Source: Bigelowiella natans CCMP2755 (lineage: Eukaryota; Cercozoa; Chlorarachniophyceae). From it: a stretch of 64,000 bases of DNA. Made by a program: the position numbers and the translations under genes. This document shows, one piece after another, positions 35,718 through 47,790 of this stretch (position 1 is the first letter of the stretch; each line of letters opens with the position of its first letter). The notes below the pieces were generated by a model. The model was given only the letters and a program-made list of their open reading frames with translations, made no database searches and was not told where the DNA came from. The stretch lies in NCBI GenBank assembly GCA_000320545.1, contig ADNK01000053.1, forward strand, positions 62,001-126,000, read 5' to 3'.

Positions 35718-38700
35718 ATAGATATATAACATTATGTTCATATCTCCTGTGTTTGTGTAGACAACGGGGTCAATTAGAGTGATATCGGCCAGTCTGCCTT
35801 CAGCAGCTCCGTCCAACACTCCTACCTATGTACCATCAACTTCGCCATTGCCAGCGACAAATTCCCCATCCTCTGGGTCTCCTTCAACTCATCCATCAAC
35901 TTCGCCATTGCCAGCGACAAATTCCCCATCCTCTGGGTCTCCTTCAACTCATCCTTCAACTTCGCCATTGCCAGCGACAAATTCCCCATCCTCTGGGTCT
36001 CCTTCAACTCATCCTTCAACTTCGCCATTGCCAGCGACAAATTCCCCATCCTCTGGGTCTCCTTCAACTCATCCTTCAACTTCGCCATTGCCAGCGACAA
36101 ATTCCCCATCCTCTGGATCTCCTTCAACTCATCCATCAACTTCGCCATTGCCTGCGACCAGTGCCCCACAAACATATTCCCCAACCTCAGCGACTCCGTT
36201 GATGACTTACTCGATTTCAACATATCAGCCAACTACGTGCACACCCACCACAATATCACCTTCCCTGTCTCCATCTTCCTTTCGACCCACAAACTCGCCC
36301 AGTACACATCCGCACACTTTGTCACCCTCCTTCTCTCCATCATCCTCACAACCCACAAAATCTCCACGCACGAAGTCGCCTTCCTCCTCGTCTCCATCAA
36401 CTCCAGGACCGACCCACTCTCCTAGTAAACATCCGCACACTAAGTCGCCCACCCCCCTCTCCTCCACTTCTCCTTCCACTGTCGCCGCGTTGAAAACATT
36501 CAATCCCAGTGCTTCTCCCACCGCCCGGCGACCCGAGGCAACAGGGGCAAGGCTCTCAGGCTCACTCACAAAGATCATTGTCACTTTCAGCATAGGTACC
36601 AACCAGCCTTCACGGGCCGACCTTGGCTGCAGCTACTTGCTCACCTCGAGCTCCGTCGCGCAATTCGGTGTAGATCCAGTTTGCTACTGGTCACAGCCGA
36701 GTCACCTGGTTATAAAACTCGGTAAAGACTTCACTGTGGAAGTGGATGCAGCTATCGGGCTGAAACCAGGCGTTATTCGAAACCCCTCGGCCACCTCGGC
36801 AGCTGCAGAACAAGCGCAACTTGTCGTGCGGCCTCCTCCAAATCCTACTGTTCCCGTTGCGGTAGTGTCTGGGAAGAGTGAGTACGGAAACTGCGACAAT
36901 GCTGTCGACATCAGCGCCAGCGAATCGCAAGGGAGGGGAGGCAAACCTTTTCGCTACCAATGGACCTACATGGATCAAACTGGGGGGGTGGGGAATATCC
37001 ACATCCAGACGATTTTGAACCAGACGAGATCCAGGCTTGTCATCGATACGCAAAGCTTCACCGTCGGGTCTCATATGGTTTCCCTGAGAGTGACAAATTG
37101 GATCGGGATGACATCGGCAGCCGCTAATTTTAGCTTTAGGATTATATCTGACCGCATACCAGTCATCATCATCCCGGGCTCAATCGACATCTCTCACAGC
37201 CGCACTGAGCGCCTGATCATTCGAACCCAGATCATATCCGCTTTGAGCTGTGGGAATGATGGAGCTGCCTCTACTACTACTACTACTACTTCTGGCAGTG
37301 GTGGTAGTACTACGAATGCACTTCTTAACACAAACGGGACAAACACAGGGGTCTGGAGTCAGCTGCTACCGACGTCATCGTTTCCTCCGGAGCTCGCCTC
37401 TCGAGCGAGTACGATTACTAGTGATGTCATTACCATCCCCCGACCGATTTCGACAAAGCTGGAGATCCCACCAGACAAGTTAACGATGGGCAAAACATAT
37501 GCATTCCAGCTGACTGCCACCACACGAGAGAATTCTGTGATTGTCGGATCAGAGGCTCGACAGGTCTTCTTTGTAGAAGTTCAGGTCGAAGATGTCGTTG
37601 CCGTACTGCCCGGTGGTAACACTCGCCAGCTGCCGGTGTTGGCCACAACGCACATAGCAAGATTTGATGCTAAGGCATCGTATGACCCTGCAGGCACTTC
37701 AGTGCCTTTGGTGTATTCGTGGAGTCTGAGGGAGACGGCAACTAACAGCACGATCACAACTCCGCCGCCCTCATCCAGCAAGCCTTGGCTTCTTGAGATT
37801 GACACACAAATACTTGTTGCGAATGGTACATATGTGCTGGAGTTAACGGTAGAAGGAAGAACCATTGGCGGTATGCGTCGTTTTGGATCGCGCAAGCAGA
37901 CGATAACAACAACCGCTGTCAACATCCCGGATATCCAGGTCTCAATGCGGGTCTTTCCAGCCCCAGGAACGCGGAGGGAGCAGGCTCGATTAGCAGAGAT
38001 CGAGCTGCGCGCAAATCCGGACGACAAGATTTCTTTGGTGAGCAACACGCCACGAGATGAAAGAAGATCTTACAGCTTTGCGTGGAGGTGCTTGACCAAC
38101 AACTTCGACTTCAACGACAGGAGTAAGCTCAGGGCTGGCTCGCAAGGGAGCAGCCTCGTAATCTCTCCCAACAGTCTGCAAGGTGGTGTTGGCTATACTT
38201 TTGAGGCGACTATCACAGAATTAAGTACCGGCTACAGTTCTACCAACGAGATTTCGTTCACAGTCAATGCACCCCCTAGCCTAGGTTCGTGCTACTCCTC
38301 CCCATCCTTTGGCTTGGCACTGAGCACGACGTTTGTGCTGTCATGTAGTGGGTGGGAAGATACTGACACGCCGCTGCTCTATTCGTTCTATAGCTTCAAC
38401 GGACGTCAGTTCACGGCGCTCACTCGCCGTCGAATGGAGCCTTCCTTCTCCACCCTGCTGCCGCCCCCGCCCGAGTTGATCGCAGGCACAAGCAGCAACA
38501 ACGCGTCTGCGCTGGTGCGGGTGTCTATCATTGATGCGCTAGGGGCAAAACAGCAATCCCGGATAACTGTGTGGATGGGTCTGCCCGACAGTGATGATGT
38601 CAGCGTCGACTCCATTTCCGAATCGATCACTGCACGCCTAGCGGAGGGGGATGCAGACTCCGCAGGTATCTTGATATTAAGCACAGCTTCCTACCTGCGG

Positions 38701-41472
38701 ACTGGTTCTGAGAGCAACGTCACTGAAAGAAGACTGCAGAGAAGCAGGCTTCTCACTGACCTTGGAACGCTGGCAACGTTGGCTTCTGACACGGAGGAGG
38801 ACTCGATCGAGACACCGGTCGCCATCCTGGAGGATCTCACCATTGTGGACAACGCTGCGGATTTTCCAGTCGAGCAGCAAACGATAGCTCTTGCGCTTGT
38901 GGAAAACATAACTGATAGTGACCTCAACTCATTCTCGGACACTGTAGTTGCGTCATCAATCGGCACGCTGAGCAATATCCTCAGCCTGGCGCAGGCTGGC
39001 AAGGCCTCTGACAGGATGAGCACCGGAAGTTCGGTACTTAACATTTTAGAGAAGCTTTCCACCGGTTCCACGAGCGCAAATCTAGTCGAGGGGGAGGAGG
39101 CGCTGGAGTATACATCTGGTGAGATTACTCTCGCGTCGCAGCTCGTCAGTCCTACCAGCATAGGAGAAACTGGGTCAATGTTCTCCTCCTCGAATGGCTA
39201 TGGACTAAGTGTTTCTGCGGGGACGTCTCTCCCCTTAAACGTGTCTGGAGGATCCTTAAACGTGATGATCAGTACCACGAGCAGTGCACCTATTTACCCT
39301 TCCAACGATTCTCGTTCTACGGCTGGCTCCGTCACTGTTGTGCTTGGGCAAGATGGCAAGGGACTCGACATAAACGGCATTGACCCTCCTCTTCAAATCA
39401 CTATCCCCGCACCAACCTTGGGGAACTCTTCCTCCTCGCTGTCACCATCATCGGTGATCTCACCGAAATGCACATTTTGGAACACAACGCTGCGTGAATA
39501 CTCCGATGCTGGCCTGACATTTGTCAGTAATAGTACAACAACCAATGGTACAAGAGTCCTTGTCTGCAATACTACGCACCTCACCACATTCCACGGTGAG
39601 ACTGAGACCTCCGTCAACGTTAATGAAATCTCGGAAGACGATCTTACTGAACCAGAGGAAATATTTTCCCCGATATCAAACCCTGTATTCGCCTTCTGTT
39701 TCTCGTTGCTTCTCAGCCTCCCTCTCGCTGCCTTCGTCGCATATCGCAACGACAGTAGGAAGCAAACCGAGGAGGCGGTCAAATATTTCTGGAAGCGCAT
39801 CCGCTTCAACACAGAATCGACGGTGCGGAGGGAGCGCAGCTGGGCGCTCTTTCGCAAGCATTTCCACTGGCAAATGAAGCGCGGACACGTGTGGCTTGCG
39901 GTTTTGATCCACCCCAACGGCGATTTCCTCGATGGGATCAAGCGCACAGTGATGCTCTACACTCTGCTCTTCAACTCTTTTACGGTGTGCACTTTGCTTG
40001 TCGGCCAACGCCAGCAGGTTCCCTTTCTAAGCTCCATGCTTTCAGCTTCCCTCGTCGCCATGGTCCTGGCCTTCCCTATCCCTTATTTTACTACGATGTT
40101 CCTCAAGCGAAAGATACCCTCCACCATGGCAATAGATCTCTCCACATTGGTCGCCCGCCAGATTATCCTGGTGAAGTTCCTGCTCTTTTTGTTCACGGAC
40201 ATCGATTTAGGCATGCTCGGTGGGGGGGGGGACGCAGAGGCTGCGGGTGGAGAGGCGGGGGATATACGAGGAGACATGAAATTAGCCGGAGATGCTGGCG
40301 GCGGAGGTGGTCTTGCAAAGGGCTTGGATCTCGGGGATAGGGCAGATATTCGTGTCGCAGGTGACGCTGGAGGGGGCGGGGGGAGAGCGCGTGGCTTTTC
40401 CGTGGCAGCTGGGGCTGTGGTAGGATCGACGTGCTGCGGGACGTTTGTCTGGAAAACCAAACAGGCCGATAACCTTACATACACGGTCAAAGACGTAGTG
40501 ACGCTTAGTTTCTGCGTGCTCGTGATGGTTGGATGCACGTTTATCAACTCAGTGCTGGCTGCACGCCTCGGCCTCGACTCGTTCGAAGCTATTCTGGTAG
40601 CGCTGATCTCCTTCTGCGAGGACTTCTTCGTAAGGATCAACGCCATCTTTTGGGTGCAGATGATTTTCTTCAGCCCATTGTGTGCCTTCTGCTGCTGCTG
40701 CTGCTCCTCCTGGCAAGCATCCATTAACAAGCGAGATTCTGTGGAACTACAGATGGCCAGCACTATGATCGCAGTCGGCAACAACTGGGTACCCGGCAAA
40801 GAAGTTATATTCGAGGATTATAAAAGTCCCGCTCTCGGGATCTCATATCACAACTGCATGGTTACGGAGGTGAAGCCTGGGAGTGAAGCGGAGAGCGAAG
40901 GCGTTCAGATTGGGTGGCAGATTGGGGAGATATGCGGTCTGGAGACGCATAATGATGCCGAAATCGACAAAGAACTAAAACAGCTCGAGCGGCGTTGGAA
41001 ACAGAATCGTAGTCCTTTCAGTGTGAAATTCACGCACCCTTCTGTGAAGCACTTGAACCCTGGCCCACTCTCCATGGCCTCCCGGGAGGCCCGGAACGAA
41101 ATTTCACGAAGTATCCGGACCTTCTCCGATAGTAGTACTCGCAGTCTGTCTGGGGGGACTAGCAAAACATTTTCGCGTATAGGCTTCTCGAAGATGACTG
41201 CAAGCAGTATTTCAGTAGGCTCAAGTATGTCAACGCCTAGGGCAGCTTCAAGTATATCAACGCCTAGGATATCTTCAGCTATATCAACGCCTAGGGACCA
41301 ACCAAAACGTCAGCATCGTAAGTTTGCCAGCGTTTTGTCAAGAATTGATGATGGCGACGAGGGGGGCACCAAAGCTGAGGACATCTCTCTTGACCCCTCC
41401 ACGCCCCAAAGTGAAGCTAGTTCTGACCGAAAGTCTTTCGTGGATAGAAATGCGTCGAAACTGTCGATTTGA
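31751..41472 (+). CDS. Giant cell-surface receptor: signal peptide, NHL propeller, S/T/P repeats, REJ region, GPS-like, TM segments, PDZ
   Basis: About 18 exons. Exon 1 (31751-31940) is a signal peptide (HYLLVLALATLQPLSFAQ) plus a Ser/Thr/Pro stretch. Small exons from 32109 to 35580 encode NHL-type propeller strands: GLGLVSGVALHP, SKLYTISPEGAIREINIVTQ, LVTAGCADGTVEN, FQIPQGMAADKRYTG, AVLYICDAGGNNLRK, HPMLYVAKDNQ, QADGPLDIARVKKPFG, VYFTDTGTVRYVNVESR, FTVAGKGTSNYIDGSG and STDIIFLAEK; most checked joins keep phase. The last exon, 35761-41472, holds about 1900 codons: 60-bp tandem repeats and a mucin-like region (to about 36530), REJ-like beta-rich modules (36550-39450, with PVAVVSGKSEYGNCDNAVDI), a degenerate GPS (39465-39600), one membrane helix (about 39680-39745), a basic cytosolic loop, further hydrophobic segments (about 39950-40720) around a Gly-rich loop, a PDZ domain (about 40810-41040, MVTEVKPGSEAESEGVQIGW), and a Ser/Pro tail with three STPR repeats. 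The layout resembles polycystin-1/REJ receptors but lacks an obvious PLAT domain and ion-channel pore. Likely a plasma- or flagellar-membrane receptor (inferred). Confidence 0.88.
31966..31998. repeat. (GT)n microsatellite in receptor intron 1
   Basis: About 33 bp of GT, starting about 25 bp after the exon-1 donor. Confidence 0.9.
32828..32898. repeat. Compound (GT)n(GA)n microsatellite in a receptor intron
   Basis: About 70 bp, starting about 20 bp after the donor of the AVLYICDAGG exon. Confidence 0.9.
35331..35420. repeat. Compound (AT)n(GT)n microsatellite in a receptor intron
   Basis: AT and GT runs at 35331-35360 and 35373-35420. A second AT/GT pair lies at 35659-35717, in the next intron. 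Confidence 0.9.
35833..36152 (+). repeat. 60-bp coding minisatellite, about 5.3 copies
   Basis: Five near-identical 60-bp units encode the 20-residue repeat PSTSPLPATNSPSSGSPSTH of the receptor. Copies differ by only a few bases (TCCATCA/TCCTTCA; GGGTCT/GGATCT), indicating recent expansion or gene conversion. The last copy diverges (CCTGCGACCAGTGCC). As 60 is a multiple of 3, other frames are also open through the array, but they are shadows. Confidence 0.97.
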
Positions 41473-41543
41473 TACACATTGCCAGGAGAGTCCAGGCATG
41501 CTTATCCACGTTGATAAGCGGGTGCATCATAGACAACGCAATG

Positions 41544-41582
<39 letters not shown>

Positions 41583-41690
41583 CTATGTCTATTATTTATC
41601 ACTAAATTCTGTCTGCTGTTTGTCATTCAATTTGTAATTTTGACTACTGCATGTTTGCATACATGCATTATGATATTTATATGTATATGA

Positions 41691-41780
41691 GACAGAGGTA
41701 ATGAATAAATTACATTCTATCAATGGTCGTCCTAGTGTAACGGTGTGAAAGGGGATAGCTACATTGCTTAAGTTATATCG
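41691..41780 (+). repeat. 3'-flank dispersed element, copy D (diverged)
   Basis: Aligns along its length with copy A at 56261-56345: GAGGTAATGAATAAAT / GACGGATGTAATGAAAT, then TCAATGGTCGTCCTAGTGTA / TCAATTGTCATCCTAATGTA, then a diverged core and CTTAAGTTATATC / CTTAAATTGTATCC. It starts about 220 bp after the receptor stop, in the sense orientation. Confidence 0.6.
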
Positions 41781-41914
41781 CTCTGTTTCAGCCATTACTT
41801 GTTTCATGTTCGTACGGTCCAATTTCTAGATGTGTTGTGCTGCTGCTGTATAGCACTGGAGCATGCGCGTGTAAGCGTATTACCATGCAAATATATGGCG
41901 TAGACTTTCGGTCA

Positions 41915-41972
41915 GCAAAATCGTGCTATAGTGCAATGCATGCGCAAAATCGTGCTATAGTGCAATGCATGC
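41915..41972 (+). repeat. 29-bp perfect tandem duplication
   Basis: Two adjacent identical 29-bp units beginning GCAAAATCGTGCTATAGTGC and ending AATGCATGC. A perfect copy implies a recent duplication. Confidence 0.95.
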
Positions 41973-42321
41973 GCTTTACTTTATAATAAGCTATCGACTG
42001 CATGATGTTGACTATTTTGAGCACTTATATAATTGTTTATTGGATAGCTAGGATAGCACACCGTGTGACATGCGAATGCTTACGCAGGAGAATTCGTCGC
42101 AGCGCAATGCCAGCACCATGAAAAAATAAAAGTAAGATGCCCATGATGATGCTCATGGACAAATAATATGGCAAAATGACATGAAAAATGTCACATGCAG
42201 TATCGTAATAGAGGCCTCCTGGTAGGATTCACAAATGAGCTAATGTCTTCTTTCGCAAATGAAACCTTAGGTTTCAGATGTTAGTGTTCCATGAAAACTC
42301 CCCTTTCCTAATATGATGATC

Positions 42322-42957
42322 TTACAGCCTTACTGCATAGGTCACCACGTCAACGCACCGTGAAGCAACGGTCACAAACACGAACCTAAGTATAACGATG
42401 CGCACACTTTTATTGACCAGGAGGCCTCCATGTATATCATATATCAACCCGTTGGTCGAGTACACAAGCAGGCGTGTGTGAATAAATGATGGACAACGAT
42501 AGCAAAAATACTTTTCATCCACGAGTACCTCTTGCCTTTCGTCGATATGCTTGAGAAGCATCTTATGGGAAGAGCACTTTGCACAGCATAGGCACCTGAG
42601 GAGGAGGTCAGAGGGGCATACAAACACCAATGATCACACACACACAAACACACACACACATAGACAGACAGACAGAGATACAGCTTAATGATTTCATATT
42701 TAAATATGTTAAATCACATATAACCAATTATAGAGGAGGTGATATATGCTTCCAGCTCAAATTCAAATAACAGAAAAGGGAAAGTGCTTCCTCTGCGTCT
42801 CACTATTATAACCTTTTCCATCTACCACAACTACACTACCACACGCACCCGCACTTCCGGCAATGATGGCGACGAGTGATAAAGCTGAACCTCTGGTCAC
42901 ATAGCTCACATTCGTTCTTATCCTGGAATTATAACGAAACGAAGACACACACACACA

Positions 42958-43025
<68 letters not shown>

Positions 43026-44931
43026 TGTGTGTATTTCTACGGGTGACTCAAGTTTTCTCTTCCGTCGTTCACAGATTTGTTATCATCATCAAGTTGTTGA
43101 TACTACTCACTTTGTCCTGGACCCACAGAGGAGCTGCCTGCTTGGTTTTGCGTCCGCCAGACTTCTCCACGCACTTCTTTATCTGACAACGAATAGGTAT
43201 AAACTACACGAGATGGTGGTGGTATGTGTGTGTGTGTGTGCGTGTGCGTACACCCATATCCATCTGCGGTACGGTTAAATTGTGCTTAAAAACACGGCAA
43301 CTCATGTTTCTTCACATGTTCTGCGGACGTGGAGGAAGATGAGATGTTTGGTCTCTAATGTCACTGACGAAGTGCTGGAGGTCTTTCTCCCATTCTCCCA
43401 TCTCCAACTCATCGTGAGCGCATATGATAAACGACTTCTGCGGCGACATAATTTGTAGCGCGAAGCTGGCCTGATGATGGCCATTGGAGGTTGCGGTTAG
43501 TGAATCGACGAATGACAAGGCGCTGATAATAGCAGCCAGCAGGAAAGAACACATTATCTCGCCCTACCGCCTCACAGGACACAGATGAAAATTGTATTGT
43601 TTCGCTCTAATAAAACTCTAAATGATTCCCCGTCGCATAACGAAGTCTTTGGAGCATTCTTTTTTTGTTTGGGAAAGCAGCAACAGCAGTCTCTACATAC
43701 CCTATCTGTCTTCTCCACTGAGACGTCCTCCAGTGCTATGCGACGGTGCAGAACTAGTTTCCCGCTCGCCATTTCCTAAGCCGCACACGGAACGTGAGAA
43801 GACGGCGATGACGTTTGGAATGCGGGGAGATGAGGGGGGGGGATTAAGGTACTATTGGAGCCGAAGTCATTTCTAGAGAAAGAAAATGTCTTCTCGTATC
43901 GCTGTCCTTTTCGAAATGATCAGGAGGATAAACTTTCTAGGAGTCGTGGACTAATGCAACGAGGATGGCACTGTTCCGGAGCGGTTTCGCTCGTATTGAT
44001 ACATGTTGAATATCATGTATTGTTGCTCGCTGCTGTTTAATACCTTGCTGCTATATAGAAGCACGTCATTGAATAGATGGAAGTAGAACTGTTGCTTCCC
44101 TCTCCGCGTTAGGCTGTATAAGTATGGCATGTGTGTGTGTGTGTGTGTGATTATGTGTGATTGTTTGTATGTTTGTGTGTGTGTGTTATGTCAAGGATGT
44201 AAGGGATCCAATCTCTGTACAATATGTCCATATTTTGCAGCATGCCCATCTCCCAAGACACGCCTCCCCTATAAGTCTCTCCTCTCTCGTACGTTCGGTA
44301 TTTACTACTCGTAAGGGTGTTTTCCAACAAAACGAGTGACTATGATCACTGAAATCATCCATTCTCGCAGTAGCATGCAGGATTGAATATATACATGGTA
44401 GCATTCACACCGATCTAATTTGCCTTCGCGGACAATAAAACGTCGTCGATTGATAAGATTCAACGGCTCGTTTGTTTTGGACTTCATGGTGCTTTGCAGC
44501 TGCTGAAGGTAATCGACACGCTTGGACTCGACCTGCAGTTGATTATTGCCTTAAATGCAAGTTTCTGACGAAAATGCAACACAGCAAATCTCCCAGACAA
44601 TATGGAGGATATCATCAGTGAATTTCTGCCTATGCAGAATGCTTAAAACAAGAATCCTCTCAGCGTTTTTTCTAATTGGTTTGTTGGTTCTTGACGAGAG
44701 CAATATGCTATGCAGGGAAGAGAGCTTCCTCCTCGTTTTGGAGGGGGGGATATGAGAATGGGTCATTTAAATGCCAACTTAATATTTTTATTGCCTTTAT
44801 TTGGTAGAGTTGATCCGTGTCGTGCTTCAGCCTGGAAGCAACCTCATTTACCTATTCCAGGTTATTATATATCAGAGCCAGAAACAACATTTTTGGTCTC
44901 TCTCTCTCTCTCTCTCTCTCTCATCGCGTCG

Positions 44932-44965
<34 letters not shown>

Positions 44966-45796
44966 TTGATAGCACACCTCCTTTTTTTCCGGATTAGAAT
45001 CCGCAGTGAACTTGGCAGCCTCTAAACAGGCCATGGTGCACGTAGCCAAATGCTGCAACGGGGCTTGCAAATAATACTCGATCTACACACACAACAAAAA
45101 AGCATTGCAAAGGAAGATAAGACAAAAAGAAGTCATGAGCCGATGCTGGCGAGAGAGACTAACACCACCAACACCGACGCCCCAGAGAGTAGAGAAGACG
45201 ATGGGAGGGATAAGACAAGTCTCCATCCGCTGTGTGTATACTAGATTCATCGTGCACTATGCTTCCGTATACCGAGTGTCCTGTTTGCTGCACGGCCTCA
45301 CTGAATCGCTCCACAAGCTGTGGTTGAGCGCGGAGGAGCCTCATCGCCACAGGCACCGTAGCAGCGTAGGCTTGGAATCTAGGGGAAAGGAGATATTAAG
45401 GGGGGGGGGGTGGATAGGGGGGATCATTAAAGATTACACATCAAAATGATGCTGATAATACATAGATCTCCCGATGTCTTGCACGGTGCGCATAATGGGC
45501 GACGACTACACACCATTCATATTTATGATGCTACTTCGCGCAAGGAAAACGTAATGAGAAGCAGTTATCATCATCAACGAAAGCGTCGCTAGGGCAGCGG
45601 AATACATGCTGAGAGAGAGCGCTGAAAGACGTGATAATGGCCGAGCGATGCGTACGGCCGTACTCCAAGGCTGGCCGAGGATTCGGATCAAATCCGTGCG
45701 AATCTTGTTGGTTATTGACCGACGACAACGACGCAATAATCACAATTATATCACAGCTTGTACGATTTCATTTGATCATTTTCTGGGCTGATGCAA

Positions 45797-45832
<36 letters not shown>

Positions 45833-46860
45833 ACTGTTGTGTCCTACCTTTCGATGCAGAGTGGATATGGGAGAGATGCTTTCAAACGCGACGCAGACCG
45901 GCACCGGAACCTCCAGTGCTCCTAAGCAGCAAGCGCATTGTTCCCCATCAAACTTGTGTCTATTTTGCGCAATGTCCATCGAATTGTAAATCGGCTGTCT
46001 GCTGTCAATTTAAACAGCAGCAGCGTGGCTCCACAGACGTGATCATTATGGGTCACATCTTTGTCTCGATGCGTAATGTAAGGAGAGAATGCTGAAAGTG
46101 CGACAACGATGAGTACCTATGACTGCTTTTCCGCTCTCTTTCATGTGTATACGCGAGAGAAAAGGCCGAATGAGAGTGCGCTGAAACGCCTTGATGTCAG
46201 CACAAAACTGCGACTCCAGCTTGAGCAGCCGTCGAAGCGCGTCGAAGCGAGTGTAATCCGTAGAGGGAGGATCGATCTCAAACACCTTCGCCTCCTGTTG
46301 ATCCTGAATAAACAGCATTGTGAGGCCTTGACATGGAAGAACTGAGAGCTCATATGAGATAAAATGTGCTATGCGCGAGAGATGAGGGGTCAGGGCTCAT
46401 AGCTATGTCAGTAAAAGACGAAGGAGACCGGCAAAGAACAATTAGATGTAGGAATGACGCAGAAATACTTCTCTCCATCACCTTCTTCTTGTTCAAACGA
46501 CCAAAGGTTATTAGGCGGAGCGGTGCTCATCATCATCATCAACAACAACAACAACGACATCGTATTCAATAAATTGATTTCTCAGTTCAACTAGATAATA
46601 CCTCGTTGTGCTCATGTGGCTGGTCTGTGGAGGGCATTGTCTCCGCAGTAATGCAAGATGCAATCGACAGGTTTGATGTGTGGTTCGTCATCGCTGTCAT
46701 TACGCTAGCCTGTAATTAAGACATGCACAATTTATCTTTGGGTGTGCGTTGATGTGTGTTTTGTATATCTGTGTAATGTTAATTTTGCGTTCACACGCGC
46801 GCGTGTGAGTGTGAGTGTGAGTGTGAGTGTGAGTGTTAGTGGTGAGTGAGAGAGAAAGAG

Positions 46861-46901
<41 letters not shown>

Positions 46902-47750
46902 TATCTTAGTATGGAAACGAATATTAGTTGGCATATTGCAATCCTCCTACAAATGTAAGTGCTGCACCTGCGAAGCCGTCGTTCTATGTTGAGGATTAGG
47001 AGGAGGAGAGGTAGATGAGCTAAGCTCCGTCAAGGCCGTCGATGTGCCAACATTGCTGCTGCTGCTGCTGCTGCTGTTTTTATTCTCTAGTGGATTGTGA
47101 GTAGGAGGAGGCTGCTGTTCCCGCTTTTGCGTAGGTGGTTGAGGCGGTGGTAGAGCCTTCTTCTCCTCTCCTTGGCCACTGTCCTTTCCCCGGGGAGGGG
47201 GAGGGCGTGGTACTAAAGGCATCTGGCTGCTACCAGAAACGACAGAAGCTACAGAGCTGGCCGTGTTACTACGAGCAGGGGGTGGGGGTGGCGAGGGCTC
47301 CTTCTTGACGCCAGCAGGGTCTGTCACGATTAGAGATGCTGCTGCTGCTTCGGTTGTTCTTCCTCCTGATCTAGCTGCACTCTCATCTAGCCTTAACGCA
47401 GTCGAGCCAGACTTGAGGAGAAGACTGGACCTGCAAGAGGAGGGAAGAGGGGAGGGGGGGCAAGAATATGTACCAACCTCTCGCATCTATGGGACATTGA
47501 TCGATTCTTAATGCTGCAATGTGTTTATGCTTTTTTCTGTCACTTTGCTACTTACCGGCCTCCTGGTGACCTATGGGATGAGGAGAGGCCAACGGTAGTA
47601 TTGCATTCATTGCACACACGCTGCTTCTGGGACTTTGAAATATTGGGAAGCATTCGACGGTGTGGTGAGCACTTTGAGCATACCTTTTGTTGATATAGTT
47701 GAACCAAACAGGTTTTTAATACATTATACATCTACGAATATAATTATACG

Positions 47751-47790
<40 letters not shown>

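Larger units (their letters stand above)
41473..42321. other. Convergent 3' spacer with 3'-flank element and AT repeat
   Basis: 850 bp between the receptor and the double DH-PH-FYVE gene. It holds an (AT)n array (41547-41577), a copy of the 3'-flank element (41691-41780), a 29-bp tandem duplication (41915-41972) and TGCA-rich sequence. No gene is supported. Confidence 0.6.

Noticed and set aside
35822-36232. Long open frames on the minus strand and in another plus frame across the 60-bp repeats
   Set aside because: They are open only because the repeat period is a multiple of three. The receptor frame carries the signal, REJ, TM and PDZ regions and the splice acceptor at 35760.
47041-47080. 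(GCT)n run as a possible disease-type repeat locus
   Set aside because: It encodes a short poly-Ser stretch in the Pro-rich linker of the RhoGEF, like other trinucleotide runs in this genome, with no special context.
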